Positions 7,173 through 12,385 of a stretch of 14,842 nucleotides of DNA are shown piece after piece. The notes below the pieces were generated by a model, which had not been told where the DNA came from, did not search any database, and was given only the letters and a program-made list of their open reading frames with translations. The DNA comes from an uncultured Actinomycetes bacterium. Its GTDB lineage: Bacteria; Actinomycetota; Thermoleophilia; Solirubrobacterales; 70-9. Location: contig CALCIA010000229.1 of assembly GCA_937907435.1 (NCBI GenBank), positions 1 to 14,842 of the forward strand, read 5' to 3'. Every line of letters begins with the position of its first letter. Position 1 is the stretch's first letter. Position numbers and translations under genes: made by a program.

Positions 7173-7196
7173 AGCAGCGAAGAGGAGGACAGTGAG

Positions 7197-7715
7197 ATGG
7201 CAATCGTGAGATGGGATCCGGGTCGGGACATCGACAGCCTGCAGGGCGACGTGAACCGGCTCTTCGACAGTTTCTTCGGTCGTCGCGAGGCCGGCCAGGC
7301 AAGTTCCCTGCGCCGTTGGGTGCCCGCGATGGACCTGGCCGAGACCGAGGACCAACTGGTCCTGCGCGCCGACTTGCCGGGCATGGAGCGCGACGACATC
7401 GACATCGAGGTCAAGGACAACGTGCTGACGATCTCCGGCGAGCGCAAGGCCGAGCACGAGAAGAAGGGCGAGGGCTTCCACCGCATCGAGCGGTCGTTCG
7501 GACGCTTCTCCCGCTCGCTCGGGCTGCCCCGCGGCGTCGACGCCAAGAGCGTGACCGCGAGCTTCGAGAACGGCGTGCTCGAGGTGCGGATGCCCAAGCC
7601 CGAGGAGCGCAAGGCGACGCGGATCGAGATCGCGACCGAGGCGGTCGAGGTCGAGAGCGGCGAGGAGTCCGCCGAACACTCGACCGGCAGCAAGCCGGTC
7701 GACGCCGCGGCGTAG
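7197..7715 (+). CDS. Hsp20/alpha-crystallin small heat-shock protein
   Basis: This is a 172-residue ATP-independent chaperone that holds unfolding proteins. The N-terminal arm (about 1-43) has the usual WDPGRDIDSLQGDVNRLFDSFF amphipathic start. The alpha-crystallin domain spans about 44-142, with DLAETEDQLVLRADLPGM, the VLTISGER strand, and the conserved FENGVLEVRMPK near its end. The TRIEIAT stretch after it supplies the I-x-I motif that docks into a neighbouring subunit's groove. The acidic, low-complexity tail is typical. The ATG is chosen for the strong GAGGAGG ribosome binding site 8 nt upstream. It has its own promoter and is followed by 515 bp without genes. Confidence 0.96.
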   Translation: MAIVRWDPGRDIDSLQGDVNRLFDSFFGRREAGQASSLRRWVPAMDLAETEDQLVLRADLPGMERDDIDIEVKDNVLTISGERKAEHEKKGEGFHRIERSFGRFSRSLGLPRGVDAKSVTASFENGVLEVRMPKPEERKATRIEIATEAVEVESGEESAEHSTGSKPVDAAA

Positions 7716-7760
7716 TTGGTGATTCCACGGTCGGCCCGGGACCGCGGGGTCTGTGGCCCG

Positions 7761-7901
7761 GGCGTCCGTGCGAGATGGTCTGAGGGTGTCCTGGGCGCCT
7801 CATGGGGGTCCTGGCAGGCTGTGACCCCCATGAGGCGCCCAGGACGTGAGGCTTTCGTGGGAGAGGCGTCACGGGGACGTCACAAAATCGGACTTCCGTG
7901 A
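7761..7901 (+). repeat. Dispersed modular palindromic repeat, copy 2
   Basis: The core has perfect 23-bp arms (7788-7810 and 7823-7845) and the loop CTGGCAGGCTGT (7811-7822), the exact reverse complement of the copy 1 loop, so this copy is inverted relative to copy 1. Compared with copy 1 it has one substitution in each arm at paired positions (7797 and 7836), replacing T-A by G-C and keeping the stem perfect. Upstream lies a variant of the GGCCGTCCGAG module (7761-7778), downstream the conserved 55-nt flank (7846-7900). It begins 73 bp after the hsp20 stop. Confidence 0.9.
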
Positions 7902-7936
7902 GGACTTCCCGCCCGGATCGAGGTCCTCCCAGGACG

Positions 7937-7977
7937 CGTGTCGTGTTCGGGCGCTCACGGCGCCCGAACACGACACG
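7937..7977. repeat. Perfect 18-bp hairpin
   Basis: Bases 7937-7954 are exactly complementary to 7960-7977, with a 5-nt loop TCACG. The apical sequence CTCACGGC is shared with the hairpin at 358-398, although the stems are unrelated. Both hairpins lie within 100 bp of a copy of the dispersed palindrome. No T-tract follows. Confidence 0.85.
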
Positions 7978-8033
7978 GAGATCCTTGACCGACGGGAGAT
8001 CCGGGAGGAAGGGGCTCCAGGCCCCGAGCCCCG

Positions 8034-8138
8034 GCGGTCGTCCTTTGGTCCGGTCCCCCGGCCGCGGTCGACCTGGCGTCCGGGTGCCGGGCCAAGGGAC
8101 GACCGCGCTGTCGGTGACCGGGCCAAGGGACGACCGCG
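8034..8138 (+). repeat. Three-arm repeat in the region upstream of tgt
   Basis: A 21-bp direct repeat occurs at 8087-8107 and 8118-8138 (period 31 bp). An inverted, near-identical copy lies at 8034-8055. Bases 8034-8055 can pair along 22 nt with 8116-8137, the two differences becoming G-U pairs in RNA, or along 20 nt with the first direct copy, so two competing hairpins are possible. A 7-bp hairpin (GGGGCTC/GAGCCCC, 8011-8032) precedes it. The whole 7716-8230 stretch contains no convincing gene: only copy 2 of the palindrome, the 7937-7977 hairpin, this repeat and the tgt -10. Confidence 0.75.
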
Positions 8139-8218
8139 ACTGCCGCGGCGACTCCGAGTCAGCGGGACGTCGCCGAGGTGCGGGGCGGGGCGGGCGCCGT
8201 CGCCTCGGTGCTCCCGCA

Positions 8219-8224
8219 TACGCT
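8219..8224 (+). promoter_or_regulatory. Putative -10 (TACGCT) for tgt, leaderless
   Basis: TACGCT fits TANNNT and ends exactly 6 nt before the GTG at 8231. With no Shine-Dalgarno sequence present, transcription probably begins at the start codon itself. If so, the 8034-8138 repeat lies upstream of the transcript. Confidence 0.5.
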
Positions 8225-8230
8225 GCGGGC

Positions 8231-9445
8231 GTGCGCCACGATTCGCAGCGACTCAACTTTGTGATCGACGCCCGCGACGGGGCCGCTCGGTCAGGGGTCA
8301 TCGAGACTCCGCACGGGCCGATCGAGACGCCGACCTTCATCCCGCTGGCGACCAAGGGGTCGGTGCGGGGGCTTGATGTGGACGAGGTCGAGGCGCTCGG
8401 CTACCAGCTGATCCTCGGCAACACGTACCACCTGTTCGTCTCACCGGGGCCGGAGCGGATTGCCGCCGCGGGCGGCCTGCACGGCTTCATGAACTGGGAC
8501 CGGGCGCTGATCACCGATTCGGGCGGTTTCCAGGTCTTCTCGCTCGCCCACGGCGGTGTCGCCAACGAGGTGAAGGGCAGCGGCCGCTCCGGCGACCATG
8601 GCTCCGAGGTCGAGATCACCGAGGAGGGCGCCCGCTTTCGCAGCCCTCGCGACGGCCGTGAGCTCTTCATCTCCCCGGAGGTCTCGATGCAGGTGCAGGC
8701 GGCGCTCGGCGCCGACATCGCGCTCGCCTTCGACGAGTGCACGCCCTTTCACGCCGACCGCGACTACACCGCCCGCTCGACCGAGCGCACCCACCGCTGG
8801 CTCGACCGCTGCATCGCCTGGCACGAGGCGGAGGGGCCACGCGAGCAGGCCCTCTTCGGGATCGTCCAGGGCGGCACGCACGAGGACCTGCGCCGCGAAT
8901 CGGCCGCCTACATCTCGGCGGCGGACGTCGACGGGATCGCGATCGGCGGCACCCTCGGCCGCGACAAGGAGGAGATGGCGGCGGTCCTCGCGATGACCGC
9001 CCCGCTCCTGCCCGAGGAGGCGGCCAAGCACCTCCTCGGCATCGGCGAGGTCGACGACCTGCTCGGCGGCATCGCCCTCGGCCTCGACGTCTTCGACTGC
9101 GCCGTCCCGACCCGCCTCGCCCGCCACGGCGTCGCCCTGGCGCCGAGCCCCGAGACCCGCTGGCGCCTCGACCTCCGCAAGGGCCGCCACGTCGGCGACC
9201 GATCGCCCTTGGTCGAGGGCTGCCCGTGCCCCGCCTGCACCCGCCACACCCGCGACTACATCTCCTACCTCTCCCGCGCCGAAGAACTGACGGCAGTCCG
9301 CCTCCTCGTCCTCCACAACCTCACCTACATGCGCGAGCTGACGACCCACGCCCGCGCAGCCATCCAGCAGCAGCGCTTCGCCGCTTACCGAGCAGCAGTC
9401 ATGGACGGCGCGCCCCCCTGGAAGGCCGGCGAGCGGAGGTCCTGA
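8231..9445 (+). CDS. tgt: tRNA-guanine transglycosylase family protein
   Basis: The family swaps guanine 34 of GUN-anticodon tRNAs for a 7-deazaguanine (queuosine pathway). The 404 residues are slightly longer than usual. The fold's landmarks are present: ILGNTYHL, Asp96 in ITDSGGFQVFSL, Asp168 in FDECTP, GIVQGG, and the probable nucleophile Asp289 in DVFDCAVPTR. The zinc site is Cys331, Cys333, Cys336 and His362. The base-binding loop, usually GGLAVGE in bacterial enzymes, reads GGTLGRD, so the substrate preference could differ. The frame is open upstream to 7898, but that DNA holds the repeats; the GTG at 8231 starts the protein just before LNFVIDARDGAARSG and has a -10 six nt upstream. The stop lies inside an inverted repeat shared with the convergent kinase gene. 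Confidence 0.93.
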   Translation: MRHDSQRLNFVIDARDGAARSGVIETPHGPIETPTFIPLATKGSVRGLDVDEVEALGYQLILGNTYHLFVSPGPERIAAAGGLHGFMNWDRALITDSGGFQVFSLAHGGVANEVKGSGRSGDHGSEVEITEEGARFRSPRDGRELFISPEVSMQVQAALGADIALAFDECTPFHADRDYTARSTERTHRWLDRCIAWHEAEGPREQALFGIVQGGTHEDLRRESAAYISAADVDGIAIGGTLGRDKEEMAAVLAMTAPLLPEEAAKHLLGIGEVDDLLGGIALGLDVFDCAVPTRLARHGVALAPSPETRWRLDLRKGRHVGDRSPLVEGCPCPACTRHTRDYISYLSRAEELTAVRLLVLHNLTYMRELTTHARAAIQQQRFAAYRAAVMDGAPPWKAGERRS

Positions 9446-9545
9446 CCCCCTCCGAACGGCTTGTAACGAGGGCCCATAAACCATCTCGGACGGCCGGGGA
9501 GCGATCCAGCCCGAGTTTGAGCGAGGAGGGGGTCAGGACCTCCGC
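9433..9545. terminator. 21-bp inverted repeat between convergent tgt and kinase genes
   Basis: Bases 9433-9453 are perfectly complementary to 9525-9545, separated by 71 nt. The left arm contains the tgt stop codon (9443-9445), and the right arm ends 9 nt before the kinase stop on the other strand. The position suggests a two-way transcript-end structure, though there is no T-tract and the loop is long. The loop carries CCATCTCGGACGGCC (9481-9495), the module that flanks the dispersed palindrome elsewhere. Confidence 0.6.
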
Positions 9546-9554
9546 CCCTCAGGC

Positions 9555-10817
9555 CTATTCCTTGTTCTTGGACACAAGCCCCTTGAATTCTTCGACCACC
9601 TTGTCGACCGTGTCCCCGGCCACCTTGGAGATGTGGACTCCGGCGGCCTTGTCGGTGGTCAGGATCACGCCGGTCGCCACCGCGCCCGCGACGAGGACCA
9701 GGGCGATCAGGGCGAGGACGAAGCGGACGAAGCGGGAGAAGGCGGAGCGCTTGCGGGGCGGGGCCGGTCGCACCGGCGCCTGGGCCTGCGGGTCGCCCGC
9801 GTAGGGCGCGGCGCGGCGCGGGGCGGCTTCGCGGCGGGGCTCGACACGGCGCGGCGGCGGGGCGGGGCGGTACTCGGTCTGGGCGGTGGTGCGGTCCAGG
9901 TGACGGGTCGCGGCGGTGTCGCTGCCGAGGACGCGGGTCGGCGTGTTGCCTTCGCCGAGGCCCTCGATCGCGGTCACGTCCTCGCCTTCGAGGCCCATCT
10001 GCAGCCCGGTCGCGAACTCGTCGGCGCTCGCGTAGCGGCGGTTGGTGTCGCCCTCCAGCGCCCGCAGCACCGCGGCGCTCAGCGGCTCGGGCACCTCGGA
10101 GTTGTAGGTGCTCGGCGGCAGCGGCTTCTCGTTCTGCTGGCGCACCGCCAGCTCGGCCAGCGAGGAGCCCTCGTAGGGCAGCCGCCCGGTCAGGAACTGG
10201 TAGAGGACGACGCCGAGCGCGTAGACGTCGGTCCCCGGGGTCGCCTCGTCGCCGCGCACCTGCTCGGGGGAGAGGTAGGCGGCGGTGCCGACCACCGAGC
10301 CGACCTGCGTGATCCGCGTCTGCTCGATCGCCCGCGCGATCCCGAAGTCGGTCAGTTTCACGACCAGCTCGCCGCTGCCCACCGGCCCGCCGGTGATCAT
10401 CAGGTTCCCCGGCTTGACGTCACGGTGGATGATCCCGCGGCGGTGCGCATAATCGAGCCCGGCGCAGGCCTGGATGCCGACCTCGGCCGCGGTCTCGGCG
10501 CCGACCGGCCCGTGGCGCTGCAGGATCTGCGCGCCGGAGCGCCCCGCCACGTACTCCATGACGATGTAGTGGCGGCCGTCGTCGACGCCCGAGTCGTACA
10601 CCTGGACGATGTTGGGGTGGATCAGCCGCGCCACGGCCAGCGCCTCGCGCCGGAAGCGGGCGACGAAGCGCTCGTCGTCGGAGAGGTGCTCGGCGAGGAT
10701 CTTCACCGCGACGGTGCGCTCGAGGATGCGGTCGGTCGCCTTGTAGACGTTCGACATCCCGCCCGAGCCGAGGCGCTCGCCGGTCTCGTAGCGCCCAGAG
10801 AGGGTCCCGGCCTCCAT
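9555..10817 (-). CDS. Membrane Ser/Thr protein kinase, PknB-like, without PASTA domains
   Basis: This 420-residue Hanks-type kinase has a complete N-terminal catalytic domain (about 8-270). Visible motifs are the glycine loop GSGGMSNVY, the VAVK lysine, HRDVKPGNLM, DFGIA, an activation loop with several Thr/Ser (TRITQVGSVVGTAAYLSPEQ) and DVYALGVVLYQFLTG. A Pro/Arg/Ala-rich juxtamembrane linker leads to one membrane span at about 366-386. Only about 34 residues lie outside the cell, so it lacks the PASTA or other sensor domain found in many actinobacterial kinases. It starts at an ATG that overlaps the stop of the lipoprotein gene (TGATG), so the two are coupled and the lipoprotein may supply the extracellular part. 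Targets unknown. Confidence 0.95.
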   Translation of the reverse strand: MEAGTLSGRYETGERLGSGGMSNVYKATDRILERTVAVKILAEHLSDDERFVARFRREALAVARLIHPNIVQVYDSGVDDGRHYIVMEYVAGRSGAQILQRHGPVGAETAAEVGIQACAGLDYAHRRGIIHRDVKPGNLMITGGPVGSGELVVKLTDFGIARAIEQTRITQVGSVVGTAAYLSPEQVRGDEATPGTDVYALGVVLYQFLTGRLPYEGSSLAELAVRQQNEKPLPPSTYNSEVPEPLSAAVLRALEGDTNRRYASADEFATGLQMGLEGEDVTAIEGLGEGNTPTRVLGSDTAATRHLDRTTAQTEYRPAPPPRRVEPRREAAPRRAAPYAGDPQAQAPVRPAPPRKRSAFSRFVRFVLALIALVLVAGAVATGVILTTDKAAGVHISKVAGDTVDKVVEEFKGLVSKNKE

Positions 10818-11452
10818 CAGGAGGCCCCTTCGACTTCCGCGCCAGGGCCGATCCCGCCGGCGGGCCCGCCGCCCGGGGGAGTCACTTCTTCTTCGCCTTC
10901 AACTGGGGGTTCAATTTCTTCCTGCTTTTCGTGGCCTTTGGCTTTGCCTTTTGCTTCTTCGCCCTGTTCCGAGGGACCGGGCTGTTCGGCGTGTTCTTCG
11001 GCTTTTTCCTTGGCCGTCTTCTTTTCTTCGCGTTCTTCGGCCTTCTGTTCCTTTTCGAAGGCTTCTTCTTCGGCGGCGAGTTCTTCGGCTTCGATTTCCG
11101 CCTGTTCTTCCAGTTCGGCTTCTTCGGCCGCCTGTTCTCGTTCTTCTTCCTCGGCTCTACAGGTAGAAACCACCTTGGACAGCTTTGCCGCGCCGTGCTT
11201 CAAAGCTTTCTTCAGCCGGGCGTCGACCTTGCCGAGTTCCTCGACCTCGGTGCTCACGTTGGCGACGCCGTCTTCCGCCTGTTCGCAGTCTCCTCGTTCG
11301 AAGCTCGCCTGTACCTGGTCGAGGTTCGAGTTGATCTGGTCGGCGGTCGTCCCGGGCAGCAGTTCGTCGCCTCCGCCGCCCCCGCAGGCGGCCAGCAGAA
11401 GTCCCACCGCGAGGGCGGCAAGGACCAGCGAGGCTGCGCGGACGCGACCCAT
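10817..11452 (-). CDS. Predicted lipoprotein with Glu/Lys-rich coiled-coil region
   Basis: No family is recognised. The 211-residue protein begins with a lipoprotein signal peptide: MGRVR, a hydrophobic stretch, then the lipobox LLAAC, after which a Gly-run tether follows. Residues about 35-100 look like a small helical domain with two Cys (GDCEQ and STCRA). From about 101 to 170 it is a very Glu/Ala/Lys-rich, probably coiled-coil or extended helix, ending in a Pro/Gly tail. Almost all Glu codons in the charged part are GAA, unlike the GAG-rich neighbours, giving a purine-rich strand. It has a TAGACT -10 six nt before the ATG and is translationally coupled to the kinase downstream, suggesting a kinase partner at the outer face of the membrane. 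Confidence 0.85.
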   Translation of the reverse strand: MGRVRAASLVLAALAVGLLLAACGGGGGDELLPGTTADQINSNLDQVQASFERGDCEQAEDGVANVSTEVEELGKVDARLKKALKHGAAKLSKVVSTCRAEEEEREQAAEEAELEEQAEIEAEELAAEEEAFEKEQKAEEREEKKTAKEKAEEHAEQPGPSEQGEEAKGKAKGHEKQEEIEPPVEGEEEVTPPGGGPAGGIGPGAEVEGAS

Positions 11453-11458
11453 GATTCG

Positions 11459-11464
11459 AGTCTA
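11459..11464 (-). promoter_or_regulatory. Putative -10 (TAGACT) for the lipoprotein-kinase pair, leaderless
   Basis: On the minus strand TAGACT ends 6 nt before the ATG at 11452, with no Shine-Dalgarno sequence. The upstream stretch (11480-11530) is unusually AT-rich for this window. No -35 match is convincing. Confidence 0.5.
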
Positions 11465-11574
11465 GAGAACACTTCTGAGTCGATATTTACCCTGCATCTG
11501 CCGTTATGTTTCGCTTGTTTGGGACGTTTGTCTGGGTCTTTTGCGCGGGACGCCTGCGGCTTCTGCGAGGCGGC

Positions 11575-12318
11575 CTAGCGGCCGATCTGCAGGCGCTCGG
11601 CGAGCGCCGTCGGCAGCCCCGCCTCGAGGATCGCCGCGCCCGCCGCGAGGGCGTCGTAGGCGACCCGGTGGTAGCGGGCGGTCCCGTCGTCGGTGTCGAG
11701 CTCGAGCCAGGCGGCGCGCGGGTCGCCGTCGCGCGGCTGGCCGACGCTACCGGGGTTCAGCAGCCATTCGCCCTCGGCGAGGTCGAGCAGGTCGCCGTCG
11801 CCCGCCTGGGCGCCGGTGGCGAAGCTGCGCCGGCCGGTCGAGGGCGGCCGGGTGAAGAAGAGCGCGACGTGAGAGTGGCCGATCAGGCAGACGCGCTCCC
11901 GCTGCGCGTCGAGGCCGGCTTCCGCCTGGTCGATCGAGAGCACGTACTCCCAGATCGGGTCGCGCGGCGAGGCGTGGAAGAGGCCGAAGCCCTCGCGCGC
12001 GCCCTCCGGCGAGAGCCCCTTGAGGAACTCGATCGTCGCCGCCGAGGCGTTCTCCTTCGTCCAGTCGACCGCCGCCCGCGCGGTCTCCGAGAAGGTCGCC
12101 GCGTCGATCCCCCCGGTCACCGCCAGGTCGTGGTTGCCGTTGAGGACGAAGGCGCAGCGCTCGCGCACCAGCGCCGTGCACTCGTCCGGCTGGGCGCCGT
12201 AGCCGACCACGTCGCCGAGGCACCAGATCTCGTCCGGCCCGGCAGTCTCGATCGCCTCGAGAACCGCCTCCAGGGCCGGGAGATTCGAGTGGACATCTGA
12301 GATCACCCCTACGCGCAA
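11575..12318 (-). CDS. Calcineurin-like metallophosphoesterase (YfcE/MJ0936-type)
   Basis: A 247-residue two-metal phosphoesterase. With the chosen TTG start the N-terminus is MRVGVISDVHSN and the metal-site motifs follow in order: Asp8 and His10 (DVH), GDVVGYG with Asp36, GNHD at 61-64, His in FHASPRDP, and GHSH. The NPGSVGQPRDGDPRA stretch near the end is typical of the YfcE/MJ0936 subgroup, whose members hydrolyse phosphodiesters in vitro but mostly have unknown substrates. The frame also has a GTG at 12372, but that extension would run across its own apparent TACCCT -10 and up to the argS -10; the family starts right at the first strand, so TTG 12318 is preferred. It is divergent from argS. 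Confidence 0.88.
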   Translation of the reverse strand: MRVGVISDVHSNLPALEAVLEAIETAGPDEIWCLGDVVGYGAQPDECTALVRERCAFVLNGNHDLAVTGGIDAATFSETARAAVDWTKENASAATIEFLKGLSPEGAREGFGLFHASPRDPIWEYVLSIDQAEAGLDAQRERVCLIGHSHVALFFTRPPSTGRRSFATGAQAGDGDLLDLAEGEWLLNPGSVGQPRDGDPRAAWLELDTDDGTARYHRVAYDALAAGAAILEAGLPTALAERLQIGR

Positions 12319-12325
12319 GCGATCC

Positions 12326-12331
12326 AGGGTA
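12326..12331 (-). promoter_or_regulatory. Putative -10 (TACCCT) for the metallophosphoesterase gene
   Basis: TACCCT on the minus strand ends 7 nt before the TTG at 12318, the same leaderless spacing seen at tgt, argS and the lipoprotein gene. It supports the TTG start over the GTG at 12372. Confidence 0.4.
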
Positions 12332-12373
12332 ACCGGCCCGCCGGCCGCCCACCGGTCAACCCGGGCAGACACT

Positions 12374-12379
12374 TACGAT
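12374..12379 (+). promoter_or_regulatory. Putative -10 (TACGAT) for argS, leaderless
   Basis: TACGAT ends exactly 6 nt before the ATG at 12386 and no Shine-Dalgarno sequence intervenes, so the mRNA probably begins at the start codon. Together with the minus-strand TACCCT it defines a divergent promoter region of about 67 bp between the two start codons. Confidence 0.5.
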
Positions 12380-12385
12380 TGCCGC

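Noticed and set aside
5443..7302. 619-codon minus-strand frame opposite gpmI
   Set aside because: Antisense shadow of gpmI; Arg/Asp/His-rich with no motifs, and it runs through the hsp20 promoter.
8087..8138. Start of a CRISPR array
   Set aside because: Only two 21-bp repeats with a 10-nt spacer, plus an inverted third copy; no cas genes.
7898..8230. N-terminal extension of tgt by 111 codons
   Set aside because: Passes through the 7937-7977 hairpin and the three-arm repeat and has no family match; TGT proteins start near LNFVIDARDG.
9633..11465. 610-codon plus-strand frame opposite kinase and lipoprotein genes
   Set aside because: Antisense shadow; the minus strand has complete kinase motifs.
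10931..11578. Phe/Leu-rich hydrophobic plus-strand frame that looks like a membrane protein
   Set aside because: It is the antisense of the GAA-rich lipoprotein tract (GAA reads TTC = Phe); the minus-strand frame has a signal peptide, lipobox and coupling to the kinase.
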